Positions 44,423 through 53,947 are shown, numbered from the stretch's first letter. The stretch is DNA of 64,000 nt from Devosia enhydra (GCF_900119845.1 NZ_FPKU01000002.1:529381-593380); one strand, 5' to 3'. The notes: a model not told the origin generated them from the letters alone. Made by a program: numbers and translations.

Positions 44423-45822
44423 GCCTGCCGCATCTCTTCAATTTCAGCCAAGGCCGCCTCGAGGGCGCTCCAGTCGTCGCGCGCGGCGATGGGGGCCCAG
44501 AGCGCCTCCATCTCGTCGATGAGCATGGTGCGGGGGGCGGGCCGGGCGAAATAGGGATGATCGAGATTGGCCGAGGGGGAGGCTTCGCGGTCCCTCAACA
44601 ACCGGGCGAGCGGCGCGAAGGCTTCGCTGCGGTAGATGGCGCCCGCTGGACCCGACAGCGCGCGCTCGTCGGCGCCGCCGCGCCAGTCGAAAAAGAAGCG
44701 CTCATAGCCGATTTTGGTGTCGAACAGCGCAGTAAAGAGCGCGGTGAGGAGCTCGGCATCCTCTTCGGGTCCGGTGGGGACGAGCGCCAGCCGGTCGAGG
44801 ATGGCTGAGGCCATCTCGCGCTGGAAGCCCGGCCAGAAGCTGTTGAGCGCGGCTTCGAGCGCGGCGTGATCGCCCAGCGGCAACAGGCATTCGGCCAGCC
44901 GCGTCAGGTTCCAGGCCAGCGTATCGGGCTGGCGGCCGAAGGCGTAAAGGCCCGTTTCGTCGAAATAGGCGGCGGTGAAGGCCGGATCATGGCTGGGCAG
45001 GAAGCGCCACGGGCCATAGTCGAAGCTCTCGCCTGTGATGTTGATGTTGTCGGTGTTGAGCACGCCATGCACGAAGCCCGTCGCAAGCCAGCGGGCGCCG
45101 GTGCGCGCGACATCGGCGGCGACGCGTTCGAGAAAGAGCGCTGCGGTGGCGGCAGTATCGGCGCCCCGGCAATCCGGGCGGTAATGGGTGACGCAATGCT
45201 CGAGCAGCCGCCCGAGATTGGCGGTGTCGCCCTCATAGGCGAGGCGCTGGAAGGTGCCGATGCGGATGTGGGAGTGGGAGAGCCGCACGAGCACGGCGCC
45301 GCGGGTGGGCGAGGGCTCGTCATGGCGTTCCAGTTCCTCACCGGTCTCGATGAGCGAGAAACTCTTTGAGGTATCGACGCCCAAAGCCTCGAGCATCGTG
45401 GTGGCGAGCACCTCGCGCACCCCGCCCTTGAGGGTCAGACGCCCATCGGCCCCGCGCGACCAGGGCGTGCGGCCCGAGCCCTTGGTGGCAAGATCGAGCA
45501 GCCGGCCATCCTCAGGATCGACGAGCTGCGCAAAGAGAAAGCCGCGCCCGTCGCCGAGGTCGGGATTGTAGCTGCGGAACTGGTGGCCGTGATAGCGCAG
45601 CGCCAGGGGCGTGTCGAAACTGCCCGGCAGGGGCGCGAACCGCCCGAAATGGGCGATCCATTCACCATCATCGAGGGTGCCGAGCCCTACCCGTTCGGCC
45701 CAGCGCTGGTTGCGGTGACGCAGGATGGTCTCGGGGAAACGGGCGGGCTGGACCGGATCGTAGAAATCGGGCCCGAGCGCGGCGTGGGTGGTGGCGGGGC
45801 GAAAGCTTGGCGATGGGGGCAT
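44368..45822 (-). CDS. selO: SelO-family protein AMPylase (YdiU)
   Basis: A 484-residue SelO pseudokinase, which in studied bacteria transfers AMP to protein hydroxyls during oxidative stress. The glycine-rich ATP region RGFLFAQLVD...LDLATKGSGRTPWSRGADGRLTLKGG and the catalytic GVLNTDNINITGESFDYGPWRFL motif are intact. As in most bacterial SelO there is no selenocysteine, and the C-terminus ends TRPGSSA. M8 of the longer frame (45822) is preferred because AAGGA lies eight bases upstream; ATG 45843 is the alternative. The gene is convergent with, and overlaps, the cyclase by 55 bases. Confidence 0.94.
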   Translation of the reverse strand: MPPSPSFRPATTHAALGPDFYDPVQPARFPETILRHRNQRWAERVGLGTLDDGEWIAHFGRFAPLPGSFDTPLALRYHGHQFRSYNPDLGDGRGFLFAQLVDPEDGRLLDLATKGSGRTPWSRGADGRLTLKGGVREVLATTMLEALGVDTSKSFSLIETGEELERHDEPSPTRGAVLVRLSHSHIRIGTFQRLAYEGDTANLGRLLEHCVTHYRPDCRGADTAATAALFLERVAADVARTGARWLATGFVHGVLNTDNINITGESFDYGPWRFLPSHDPAFTAAYFDETGLYAFGRQPDTLAWNLTRLAECLLPLGDHAALEAALNSFWPGFQREMASAILDRLALVPTGPEEDAELLTALFTALFDTKIGYERFFFDWRGGADERALSGPAGAIYRSEAFAPLARLLRDREASPSANLDHPYFARPAPRTMLIDEMEALWAPIAARDDWSALEAALAEIEEMRQAYAGTAAAKSSTRPGSSA

Positions 45823-45866
45823 TTTCAGGGTCCTTGGGGTCATCGCCGGGCAGCGGGAGTTGGCGG

Positions 45867-45996
45867 GTCCTCGCCCTTCGAGACGCGCCTTCGGCGCTCC
45901 TCAGGGTGAGGCCGTCTGGAGAGAAGGGCGCTTGATCGGTGTACCCCGCCCTCGTCCTTCGAGGCTTTGCTTGACGCAAAGCACCTCAGGATGAAG
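45867..45996. repeat. Two extragenic palindromes
   Basis: Two copies of the CCTTCGAG-hairpin-CTCAGG family lie at about 45867-45912 (CCTCGCCCTTCGAGACGCG, inverse ending TCAGGGTGAGG) and 45948-45996 (CCTCGTCCTTCGAGGCTTTG, inverse ending CCTCAGGATGAAGG). They fill most of the selO-rlmD-like intergenic gap of 224 bases. Similar elements are at about 40650 and 40775. Confidence 0.85.
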
Positions 45997-46046
45997 GCGT
46001 CAATGTCGCTTGAGCCAGCAGACAGCTCGTGGCCGAGACATCGAAC

Positions 46047-47234
46047 TCAACGTTCGAAGATGCCGACGAGTTCGACATGCGGGGAATGGGCGAACTGGTC
46101 GACGGGCGTGACGCGGGTGAGGCGGTAGCCGCCGGCAATCAGGATCTGGGCGTCGCGCGCGAAGGTGACCGGATCGCAGGAAACGCCGACGACCAGCGGC
46201 ACCTTCGAGCGCGCCAGTTCGCGGGCCTGCGCCTCGGCCCCGGCACGAGGCGGATCAAAGACCACGGCGTCGAAATCCTTGAGCTCGACGGGCACCAGCG
46301 GCTCGCGGAAGAGATCGCGGGCCTTGGCGGTGACCTTTTTGAGGCCGGAGGTGTGGCGCACGGCGCGTTCGAGCGCCAGGATGGCGGATTTTTCGCCATC
46401 GGCGGCATAGACCTGCGCGGTTTCGGCGATGCGCAGGGCGAAGGTGCCGATGCCTGAAAAGAGGTCGGCGACGCGTTTCGCCCTGGGCAGTGCGGCGATG
46501 ACGAGCCCGGCCAGAGCGGCCTCGCCCTCCCGGCTCGGTTGCAGGAAGCCCTCGACCGGCAGCGGCACGCGGGCCCGGCCGATGGTGTAGAAGGGCTCGG
46601 CGTTCTGGTAGACCACCTCCCCATTGAAGGCCAGCCGCGCCACGCCGGGCAGCTTGCGCACCAGCGCCACGAGCATTTCGGGCTTGATGCGGCGCTTGGC
46701 GCGGATGGCGAGGTCGATGCCGTCGGCCATGACCGCATGCACCTCGCAATCGCCCGCCAGCCGGCCGAAGGCGCGGGCCATTGCAGGCACCCCGGCAAGG
46801 CTGGGCACGAGGATGGGGCAGGCCTCGATATCGAGGATGTCATGGCTGCGCGGGCGCATGTAGCCCGCCTTGCCATCGCGCACATGAAGCGTGGCGCGCT
46901 GCCGCCCGCCCAGCGCCGGAAGCGTCGGGGCGATTTCGGTATCGAGCCCGGCACGGGTCAGCGCATCCACCACCAGCCCATGCTTGAAGGCGAGCTGGGT
47001 TGAGGGCGCAAGATGCTGCAGCTGGCAGCCCCCGCAGCTGCCGAAATAGGGGCAGAAGGGCGCGATGCGTTCCGGTGCTGTGGTGAGCAGCGCTTCAAGC
47101 GTGCCGCGCGCACCGTCGCGGCTCAATTGCACCCGCTCGCCGGGCAGGGCGAAGGGGATGTGGATGCGCGCGCCCTCGATTTCGGCAATGCCGTCGCCCC
47201 GGGCGCCGAGGCCGATGATGGTGGTTTCGATCAT
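46047..47234 (-). CDS. RlmD/TrmA-type uracil-C5 RNA methyltransferase
   Basis: A 395-residue SAM-dependent RNA m5U methyltransferase. The N-terminal TRAM-like region is followed by an iron-sulfur cluster of C61, C67, C70 and C139. The SAM motif is VADLFSGIGTFALRIAE and the catalytic cysteine lies in GVSCDPVTFARD. This is the RlmD/RumA subgroup, which normally makes m5U in 23S rRNA; tRNA targets cannot be excluded. ATG 47234 overlaps the stop of the FAD dehydrogenase (ATGA), so it is translated as part of that operon. Confidence 0.92.
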   Translation of the reverse strand: MIETTIIGLGARGDGIAEIEGARIHIPFALPGERVQLSRDGARGTLEALLTTAPERIAPFCPYFGSCGGCQLQHLAPSTQLAFKHGLVVDALTRAGLDTEIAPTLPALGGRQRATLHVRDGKAGYMRPRSHDILDIEACPILVPSLAGVPAMARAFGRLAGDCEVHAVMADGIDLAIRAKRRIKPEMLVALVRKLPGVARLAFNGEVVYQNAEPFYTIGRARVPLPVEGFLQPSREGEAALAGLVIAALPRAKRVADLFSGIGTFALRIAETAQVYAADGEKSAILALERAVRHTSGLKKVTAKARDLFREPLVPVELKDFDAVVFDPPRAGAEAQARELARSKVPLVVGVSCDPVTFARDAQILIAGGYRLTRVTPVDQFAHSPHVELVGIFER

Positions 47235-50119
47235 ACGGGCCGGCTCACCGCCTCGAGCAGGCTGGCGAGCGACACGAAGGGCACCCCGGCATGCTCGCTG
47301 AGCCCGGAGGCGCAGGTGGAGACCGTCGAGACGCCGATCCGGCAATCCTCGGGCACGTCGTTTTTCGCAAAGCGCGTAGCATGGGCGTTGAGCTCGGGCA
47401 CGAACAGCCCCTTGTCCCCGGCATAGCCGCAGCAGGTGATGGAGGTGAGCACGGCGACCCGCTCGGCGCAGGCGGCAGCGACCGCCTCGGTGGAGGGCTG
47501 CTCCTTGAGGCGCTGGGCCGAGCAGTTGTGGTGCACGGCCACGACGGGGACCGGCGTGGTGACGGTGATGTAGGGCAGGATTTCGCTGACGAGGAACTCG
47601 GCGCTGTCCGCCACGGGCACCGCCTTGTGATGCTCGCGCAGATGCTTGGCGCAGGTCGAGGCATCGGTCAGAACCGGTACGGCACCGCCGCGCGAGGCGG
47701 TGGCAAGCTCTGCCTCGAGCCGGCCCCCGACCCTGGCCGCCTCTTCGGGGAAGCCCTTGGAGGTGAAGGGCTGACCGCAGCAGGCGCCATCGACATGGGC
47801 CGGCATGATGGGCGCAAAGCCGGCCCGTTCGAGGAGCTTGAGCATCGCCTCGGGGGTGGGCAGGAGCTTCAGCACCCGGCCATCGGCCAGCTCGATGCGC
47901 TCGGGCGCGCCGAACATGCGGGTGGCGCAGGAGGGGAAATAGACGACCTCCCCGCGTGGCGCATCGGCCAGCGCATGGGTTCGGGACGGTGCGCCGGGGC
48001 CGGGCCTGAGCGCCCGGCTGACGCGCGGAATGCGGCGGCCAGAGGCGCGGCGCATGCCGTCGGCGACGCTGTCGACGAGACCGTCGCCCACCACGCGGCG
48101 GGCGAGCGCCTGGGTGCCGACGCCGAGTTTCATGCCGGCTTCGACGAGCCCGGTATTGCCGGCGGCGAGGCTGGCGATGCGATGGCCGGCATCGCCGCGG
48201 CGGCGGCCACGCTCGCCGATGATCATGGTGCCGGTCTCGATGCCCACAGGGCAGCGCAGCGAGCAGAGGTTGCAGGCCGCGCAGGTATCGAGCCCGGCAT
48301 GCTGGAAGCCATCATCGAGCGCCTTGAGGCGTTCGGGATCCTCGCCGGTGCGGCGCAGCCGGGCGCGCTCGCGGGTGACCGCGATGCGCTGGCGCGGGGT
48401 GAGCGTCATCTGGGCCGAGGGGCAGGCGGGCTCGCAGAAGCCGCATTCGATGCAGAGATCGACCACCGGATCGGCCAGCGGCATGAGCTTCAGATTCTTG
48501 ACGTGGATGCGATCGTCGGCGTTGAGCAGCACGCCGGGATTAAGCAGGCCTTCGGGATCGAAGATCTGCTTGATCCTGTGCATGACGGCATAGGCCTTGG
48601 CGCCCCATTCGGCCTCGACGAAGGGCGCGATGGCGCGGCCGGTGCCGTGTTCGGCCTTGAGCGAGCCGCCATAGCGCACAGAGACGAGGTCGGACAGGTC
48701 GCGGGAGAACTGGTCGAACTTCTCGTCCTGGCCGGGCTTGGAGAAATCATCGCCCATCTGGAAATGCAGATTGCCGGCCAGCGCGTGGCCGAAGATCACC
48801 GCATCCTCATAGCCATGGTCGTCGAGAAGCTGCCGCAAATCGATGACGAAATCGGCGAGCCGGTCGATGGGAGCCGCGACATCCTCGGTGAGCATGGCGG
48901 TGCCCTTGGGCCGCATGGCGCCGGCCGAGGCGAAAAACCCCTTGCGGATATCCCAGAGGGCGTGGCTGCGCTCCTCGTCGGTGGAAAAATCGATATGGAC
49001 GGCGCCTTCGCTCGCAAGGATGGCGCGGGCCTTTTCGACCTCGATGTCGAGGGTTTCGGGATCGGGCGCCGTCACGTCGATGAGCACGGCCGGCGAAGTG
49101 TCGGTGAGATAGGGCAGCAGCGGCTGCATGGGGGGCAGGTGTTCCACCGTCGCCAGCGCCCGGCGCTCGATATATTCGGCGGCATTGACCCCGGTGGTCA
49201 GCTGCACCCCGCCATTGGCCATCTTGATGATGGCCCGGCCGGCCGATTGCGGATCGGGGAAGGGCACGAGCGCGGTGGATTTGAACGGATGCTCGGGCAC
49301 CGTGTTGTAGGTGACCTCGGAGGTGAAGGCGAGCGTGCCCTCGGACCCCACCAGCAGGTGGGTGAGGATGTCGAAGGGGTCGTGGAAATCGACCAGCGCG
49401 TTGAGCGAATAGCCCACGGTGTTCTTGATGCGGTATTTCCTGCGGATGAGCGCCACGAGCTCGGCATCGGCCATCACCTCGTGATGGAGCGCATGGAGCG
49501 CGTCGAGCACGTCGCCGCGCTTTTGCGCGAAGGCTTCGCGCGAGGCCGGATCGCCCGAATCGAGCACCGTGCCATCCGAGAGCATGCAGCGGATGCGGGC
49601 CATGGTGTGGTAGGTGTTCTGCGCCACCCCGCAGCACATGCCCGAGGAATTGTTGGCCACGACCCCGCCGATCTTGCAGGTGGCCTGGCTGGCCGGATCC
49701 GGCCCGATCTTGCGGTTGAAGGGTTTCAGCGCCTTGTTGGCGTTGGCCACGATGATGGCGGGCCCGAGCGTGATCTGGTCGGCGCCCTCATGGATGACGA
49801 GCTTGCGCCAGCCATCGCCCAGAACGGCGAGCACCCCATCGGTCACCGCCTGGCCCGACAGCGAGGTGCCGGCCGCGCGGAACGTGACCGGCAGGCCTTC
49901 GGCGCGGGCCGCCTCGATCACCGCCTTGACCTCGGCCTCGGTGTTGACGATGACCACCACCGCCGGAATGAGGCGGTAGGAGCTGGCATCGCCCGAATAG
50001 GCATAGGTGTAGAGCGGATCGGTCATGATCCGGTCGGGACGGACGAGACCCGAAAGGCGCGACACCACTCCGGATGTGGCGGCACTCCTGTCCCTGGCCA
50101 GCGGCGCCATGCTGTTCAT
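47231..50119 (-). CDS. FAD/Fe-S 2-hydroxyacid dehydrogenase (D-lactate or D-2-hydroxyglutarate type)
   Basis: A 962-residue fusion. A VAO-type FAD domain (PAVVVIVNTEAEVKAVIEAAR; VANNSSGMCCG) occupies about 1-530. The FAD-linked C-terminal lobe follows, with HALAGNLHFQM and the AEHGTGR loop. Then come a two-cluster ferredoxin region (CIECGFCEPACPS; CAACNLCSLRCP) and a GlcF/CCG-like tail with cysteine motifs (CCGQPF; CCGYAG). The architecture matches Dld-II and YdiJ-type enzymes, which oxidise D-lactate or D-2-hydroxyglutarate and feed the respiratory chain. The substrate is not decidable. It heads an operon with the RNA methyltransferase. Confidence 0.92.
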   Translation of the reverse strand: MNSMAPLARDRSAATSGVVSRLSGLVRPDRIMTDPLYTYAYSGDASSYRLIPAVVVIVNTEAEVKAVIEAARAEGLPVTFRAAGTSLSGQAVTDGVLAVLGDGWRKLVIHEGADQITLGPAIIVANANKALKPFNRKIGPDPASQATCKIGGVVANNSSGMCCGVAQNTYHTMARIRCMLSDGTVLDSGDPASREAFAQKRGDVLDALHALHHEVMADAELVALIRRKYRIKNTVGYSLNALVDFHDPFDILTHLLVGSEGTLAFTSEVTYNTVPEHPFKSTALVPFPDPQSAGRAIIKMANGGVQLTTGVNAAEYIERRALATVEHLPPMQPLLPYLTDTSPAVLIDVTAPDPETLDIEVEKARAILASEGAVHIDFSTDEERSHALWDIRKGFFASAGAMRPKGTAMLTEDVAAPIDRLADFVIDLRQLLDDHGYEDAVIFGHALAGNLHFQMGDDFSKPGQDEKFDQFSRDLSDLVSVRYGGSLKAEHGTGRAIAPFVEAEWGAKAYAVMHRIKQIFDPEGLLNPGVLLNADDRIHVKNLKLMPLADPVVDLCIECGFCEPACPSAQMTLTPRQRIAVTRERARLRRTGEDPERLKALDDGFQHAGLDTCAACNLCSLRCPVGIETGTMIIGERGRRRGDAGHRIASLAAGNTGLVEAGMKLGVGTQALARRVVGDGLVDSVADGMRRASGRRIPRVSRALRPGPGAPSRTHALADAPRGEVVYFPSCATRMFGAPERIELADGRVLKLLPTPEAMLKLLERAGFAPIMPAHVDGACCGQPFTSKGFPEEAARVGGRLEAELATASRGGAVPVLTDASTCAKHLREHHKAVPVADSAEFLVSEILPYITVTTPVPVVAVHHNCSAQRLKEQPSTEAVAAACAERVAVLTSITCCGYAGDKGLFVPELNAHATRFAKNDVPEDCRIGVSTVSTCASGLSEHAGVPFVSLASLLEAVSRPV

Positions 50120-50456
50120 GTCCGGAGCTCCTCTTTTTCGGCTCGGGGCCTCAATACCATTTTTATGAAGGCGAGGGGGAGGCCCGATTTGGCCTCCCCC
50201 GTACGCTGCCCGATCTCGTGATCGCGGCTACCGATGCCGATCCAAAACGCTTCACTCTGCGGGTGAGTCGCCTCTCATGACGAACTGAGCTCTCAGTCGG
50301 CCTCCCTCCCCTTGGACGGGGAGGGCCGGGGTGGGGTGATGGGAGCCAGTGAATCGACGGAGTGTCTGGTGGCTCTCCGCCCCACCCTTGATCCCTCCCC
50401 GCAAAGGGGGAGGGTGACGACTGCAACGCCGGGCATCAGCCCAAACGTGAAGCGCT
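50120..50456. repeat. 337-base spacer with inverted, REP-like elements
   Basis: Between the dehydrogenase start and the PadR stop lies a spacer with CCTCCCCTTGGACGGGGAGG near 50303 and CCCTCCCCGCAAAGGGGGAGGG near 50395, separated by about 70 bases and flanked by CCACCC. I see no gene in it. The dehydrogenase promoter must lie near its right side. Confidence 0.7.
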
Positions 50457-51155
50457 CTAGAGATCGATGCCGTCATCGGGCTCGGCGGCACTCCGCAGGG
50501 CCCTGATGTCGCCGGCGGCCTTTTCGAGGATCGCGGCGGCGCGGCGCTGGGTCTCGGCCTCGGCCGACTGCACCTCGCGCAGCGCCGACTTGACGGTGCG
50601 GCGGGCGGCGTCGAGCTCGGGCACGACGCCATCCATCGGCCGGTCGGCATCGGGGGCGCGGCGCAGCTTGTCGTCGAACTCCGAGAATTTCTGCCTGATC
50701 TCGCCCATGCGGCGACCGACGCGGCCGAGATAGTCGAGGGTCGCCTCGACGGCTTCGCGATTGTCGGCGAGATAGGCGCGGCCGGCCTCGGTGATGGTAT
50801 AGAGCCGCTTGTTTGCCTCGGCGCTGGCGGTCACGTGGCCGGCTTCCTCGAGATAGGTCAGGGCCGGATAGACGACGCCGGGGCTCGGGGCATAAAAGCC
50901 CGAGGTCTTGTCTTCGATGGCCTTGATGAGGTCATAGCCATGGCGCGGCTGCTGCTCGATGAGATAGAGCGCCACGAGCCTGAGATCGCCCCCGGCCAGC
51001 ATGCGGCCAATACGGAAATTGTCGGAAAAGCCCTCCCAGTCGAGCCGGCCCATGCCGGGAATGCCGCGCAGGGCGCGCCGCGCCTGCTGCTCGAAGCGGT
51101 GCCACTGGCGCTCGAAGCGGTTCTCGGGGTCGAAATTGTGCCCGTTGTCATACAT
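50457..51155 (-). CDS. PadR-family transcriptional regulator
   Basis: A 232-residue PadR-type regulator. The winged helix spans about residues 56-125 (GGDLRLVALYLIEQQPRHGYDLIKAIEDKT, PGVVYPALTYLEEAGHV). It is extended by an N-terminal charged region and a long C-terminal helix (Ala/Glu/Arg-rich) suited to dimerisation. PadR regulators sense phenolics or drugs, but no obvious target gene is adjacent. A 22-base palindrome sits 57 bases before its start, suggesting autoregulation. Confidence 0.9.
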   Translation of the reverse strand: MYDNGHNFDPENRFERQWHRFEQQARRALRGIPGMGRLDWEGFSDNFRIGRMLAGGDLRLVALYLIEQQPRHGYDLIKAIEDKTSGFYAPSPGVVYPALTYLEEAGHVTASAEANKRLYTITEAGRAYLADNREAVEATLDYLGRVGRRMGEIRQKFSEFDDKLRRAPDADRPMDGVVPELDAARRTVKSALREVQSAEAETQRRAAAILEKAAGDIRALRSAAEPDDGIDL

Positions 51156-51211
51156 GGCGTGTCTCCGTTTTCGTCACTGAATGACAGATCGGGACGACGG
51201 GAGGGTGGTAC

Positions 51212-51233
51212 AAGATATATCGCAGAATATCTT
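51212..51233. promoter_or_regulatory. Palindromic operator upstream of the PadR gene
   Basis: AAGATAT, eight bases, ATATCTT form a 7-base inverted repeat with the TATATCG...ATATC pattern common for PadR sites. It stands out as an AT-rich island in GC-rich DNA and lies between the PadR start and the rplS terminator. Confidence 0.65.
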
Positions 51234-51276
51234 TTTGTGTCTGCGATAGGCTTCTCGGGTCTGATGGCAAAAAGCA

Positions 51277-51303
51277 AAGGCCCGGTCGCGGGGACCGGGC
51301 CTT
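51277..51303 (-). terminator. Rho-independent terminator after rplS
   Basis: Arms AAGGCCCGGTC/GACCGGGCCTT (11 pairs, loop GCGGG) are followed on the minus strand by TGCTTTTT, 43 bases past the rplS stop. Confidence 0.93.
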
Positions 51304-51346
51304 CTCAATCTCTGCGATGGATCGGAAGCCGATCCGGCGCGCGTTC

Positions 51347-51838
51347 TTATTCGGTCTTGGCTTCCGCGGCGGCCTTTTCAGCGGCCAGAGCCTCGGCAGC
51401 GGCGACCTTCTCGGCCTCGCGCGCGGACTTGGCAGCCTGTGCGGCCTCGCGCTCGCCGGCCTCGATCTTCTTGGTGCGGGCGTTGGTCGATTCGAAGATA
51501 CGGGCCGACTTGCCGCGACGATCGCGCAGGTAATAGAGCTTGGCGCGACGCACCTTGCCGCGCTTCAGCACTTCGATGCGATCGACATTGGGAGAATGGA
51601 GCGGGAAGACGCGCTCGACACCCTCGCCATAGGAAATCTTGCGGACGGTGAAGCTTTCCATGATGCCCTGGCCGGAGCGGGCGATGACGACGCCCTCATA
51701 GGCCTGCAGACGCTCCTTTTCGCCTTCACGCACCTTGACCCACACCTTAACGGTATCGCCATGAGTGAAGTCGGGGCGGGCGTTCTTTTCGGTCAGCGTC
51801 TGGAGCTGCTCGGCATTGAGCTGTTCGATGATATTCAT
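51347..51838 (-). CDS. rplS: Ribosomal protein bL19
   Basis: bL19 sits at the 30S-50S interface. The core matches the family ([60 protein letters not shown]). At 163 aa it is longer than the usual 115-130 owing to a C-terminal Ala/Glu/Lys-rich helix of about 40 residues, a frequent feature in alphaproteobacteria. It is separated from trmD by a DHFR-like gene and has its own promoter. Confidence 0.98.
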   Translation of the reverse strand: MNIIEQLNAEQLQTLTEKNARPDFTHGDTVKVWVKVREGEKERLQAYEGVVIARSGQGIMESFTVRKISYGEGVERVFPLHSPNVDRIEVLKRGKVRRAKLYYLRDRRGKSARIFESTNARTKKIEAGEREAAQAAKSAREAEKVAAAEALAAEKAAAEAKTE

Positions 51839-51942
51839 GATCGTTCCGATCTTTTCGCAGGGGCGTTTCGCCGGTTTCCCGACCGCCCGGTCTTGTTTGG
51901 CGGAGACACCGACCGGTCCCGGAGACCATCGGCTTGGGCGGG

Positions 51943-51971
51943 CCTATAGAGCAATCGGGCACGCAAGTCCA
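51943..51971 (-). promoter_or_regulatory. Candidate promoter of rplS
   Basis: On the minus strand TGGACT, 17 bases, TATAGG match the -35/-10 pattern. It predicts a leader of about 100 bases before the rplS ATG, room for L19-type leader control. Confidence 0.5.
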
Positions 51972-52024
51972 GTCATGCGCGGCGGTTGGGTTGCATGAAG
52001 GCAGGCGGGGGTAGAGAAAGCGCC

Positions 52025-52555
52025 TCAGGCCGGCACGTAGACAAGGCGGATCGCGGTCTCGCCGAACCGTCTGGTGCTTTCGAGGCGCAGCGGGGGCGGC
52101 GGAACCGCGAAATAGCGGGTGCCTCCGCCGGTGACCGCCGGGCTGAGGTAGATATGATATTCGTCGATGAGGCCGGTGCCCGACAGCCGGCCCACAAGGG
52201 TAGGCCCGGCCACCTCGAAGAGGCCGTCGCGCTGGGCCTTGAGCCGGCGCAGGGTCTCTTCGACGTCTTTCGAGACGAGGGTGGCGTTGGGCCCTACCGT
52301 GGAGAGGCTGGTTGAAACCACCCATTTGTGGCAGTTGCGCCAGGCCCGCGCATAGGCCCATCTGGGCTCGTCCCATTCGGGTCGATCCTCATCCCAATAG
52401 GCCATGATCTCATACATGGTGCGGCCATAGATCATGCCGGCCAGCCCTTCGACATCGGCGATGAAATGGGCAAAGAGCGCCGGATCGGGCGCGAAGGCCA
52501 TGTGGTCGACATAGCCGTCGAGCGATTGGTTGAGCGCGTAGATGAACGTCGCCAT
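52025..52555 (-). CDS. Dihydrofolate-reductase/RibD-like protein
   Basis: A 176-residue protein of the RibD C-terminal/DHFR-like family. It has the N-terminal FIYALNQSLDGYVD pattern, a GMIYGRTMYE strand, and the NADPH-binding glycine stretch VAGPTLVGRL followed by AVTGGGTRYF. It is not FolA, because the substrate-binding residues of true dihydrofolate reductase are absent. Its reaction is unknown. It lies between trmD (74 bases) and rplS, in the same direction, interrupting the usual order. Confidence 0.85.
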   Translation of the reverse strand: MATFIYALNQSLDGYVDHMAFAPDPALFAHFIADVEGLAGMIYGRTMYEIMAYWDEDRPEWDEPRWAYARAWRNCHKWVVSTSLSTVGPNATLVSKDVEETLRRLKAQRDGLFEVAGPTLVGRLSGTGLIDEYHIYLSPAVTGGGTRYFAVPPPPLRLESTRRFGETAIRLVYVPA

Positions 52556-52629
52556 GCTGATCCTCCCCGCCGCTGGGCGTGAGGCTACAGCACACTGATA
52601 GCGAAACGCAATCGGTTGGGGTGGCCCGT

Positions 52630-53334
52630 TCAGCCGGCCTTTGGCGACGATCGGTCGATGAGGAGATCCGGCCGGCGGGCGCGGGTCAGGGCTTCGGCCT
52701 CCGCCCGGCGCCAGCGGGCGATGCGACCATGGTCGCCCGAAACGAGCACGGACGGGATCTCGCGGTCCTCGAACAGCGCCGGACGGGTGTAGTGCGGATA
52801 TTCGAGGAGCCCATCCTCGAAGCTTTCCTCGATTTCGCTGGCGCTGGCGCCCAGCACCCCGGGAATGAGGCGCACGACCGCTTCGAGCAGCACCATGGCG
52901 GCCACTTCGCCGCCCGCCAGCACATAATCGCCGATCGAGACCTCCTCGAGCCCGCGGGCTTCGATGACGCGCTGGTCGACGCCCTCGAAGCGCCCGCAGA
53001 CGATGACGGCGCCCGGACCGGCGGCCAGCGCGCGCACGCGCTTCTGCTCAAGCGGGGTGCCGCGCGGGCTCATCAGCAGGCGCGGGCGCGGATCATCGGG
53101 GGGAGAGACGGCGTCGATGGCGCGGGCGAGAATGTCGGCGCGCAGTACCATGCCAGCGCCGCCGCCGGCCGGCGTGTCATCGACGGTGCGATGCCGGTCG
53201 GTGGCGAAATCGCGGATCTGCGTGGTCCTGAGGCTCCAGAGCCCTTCGGAAAGGCCCCGTCCGATGACGGAGGCCCCGAGCGGGCCGGGAAAGAGCTCGG
53301 GGAAAAGCGTCACCACATCGGCGGAAAAGCTCAA
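52630..53334 (-). CDS. trmD: tRNA (guanine37-N1)-methyltransferase
   Basis: TrmD methylates G37 of tRNAs with SAM, preventing frameshifts. The 234-residue product has the trefoil-knot SPOUT features: [31 protein letters not shown], then [20 protein letters not shown], and the C-terminal domain. The start at 53334 overlaps the rimM stop by four bases (ATGA). Confidence 0.97.
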   Translation of the reverse strand: MSFSADVVTLFPELFPGPLGASVIGRGLSEGLWSLRTTQIRDFATDRHRTVDDTPAGGGAGMVLRADILARAIDAVSPPDDPRPRLLMSPRGTPLEQKRVRALAAGPGAVIVCGRFEGVDQRVIEARGLEEVSIGDYVLAGGEVAAMVLLEAVVRLIPGVLGASASEIEESFEDGLLEYPHYTRPALFEDREIPSVLVSGDHGRIARWRRAEAEALTRARRPDLLIDRSSPKAG

Positions 53335-53942
53335 TCCGCCGTCCCTCCGTCCGATCCGTCGGCGATATAGCCATCCTCGTTGGCTTCATCGGGATCGGCC
53401 TCGGTCTCGATGGGCGGCTCGATGACGAGATAGCCCTCGGCGATATGGACTTCGGGCACGACGGCGCGGGTGAAGGGATAAAGGAAATTGTCGCCCGAGC
53501 GGGCATCGCCCACTTCGATGATGTCGCCGGCGCCGTGATTGTGCACCGCCGTCACCATGCCCAGATTGCGCCCGTCGCTCAGCCGGGCCGAGAGCCCCAC
53601 GAGATCGGCGAGATAGAATTCGTCCTCATCCTCGGCCTCGGGCAGGCGCGAGCGATCGACCAGCAGTTCGAGCCCGTTGAGGCGCTCGGCGGCGTTTCGG
53701 TCGGAAATGGACTGGAAGCGCCCCACGAGCCCCTTGCCCACGGTCTTGAGACCCAGGAGCACGAGCGACACGCCGGGGCGCGCGGTCTCGAAGGATTTAT
53801 AGGCGAGCAGCGCCATCGGGTCCTCGGTGAAGGACTGGATGCGCACCTCGCCGCGCACGCCATGGGCCGCGCCGATGCGGCCCATGACAAGCTTGCGGGC
53901 GGGGATGGGACCGCCCTTGCCAGGCGTTTCTGACCCCGCCAT
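53331..53942 (-). CDS. rimM: Ribosome maturation factor RimM
   Basis: RimM helps assemble the 30S head and binds S19. The 203-residue product has the N-terminal RimM barrel ([24 protein letters not shown]) and the PRC-like C-terminal barrel ([21 protein letters not shown]). The tail beyond about residue 180 is acidic ([15 protein letters not shown]). It lies five bases after rpsP and overlaps trmD. Confidence 0.96.
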   Translation of the reverse strand: MAGSETPGKGGPIPARKLVMGRIGAAHGVRGEVRIQSFTEDPMALLAYKSFETARPGVSLVLLGLKTVGKGLVGRFQSISDRNAAERLNGLELLVDRSRLPEAEDEDEFYLADLVGLSARLSDGRNLGMVTAVHNHGAGDIIEVGDARSGDNFLYPFTRAVVPEVHIAEGYLVIEPPIETEADPDEANEDGYIADGSDGGTAD

Positions 53943-53947
53943 CGCGA

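Noticed and set aside
47291-50221. Near 1000-codon plus-strand frame opposite the FAD/Fe-S dehydrogenase
   Set aside because: The minus-strand protein has clear FAD and ferredoxin motifs; the other is low-complexity antisense sequence.
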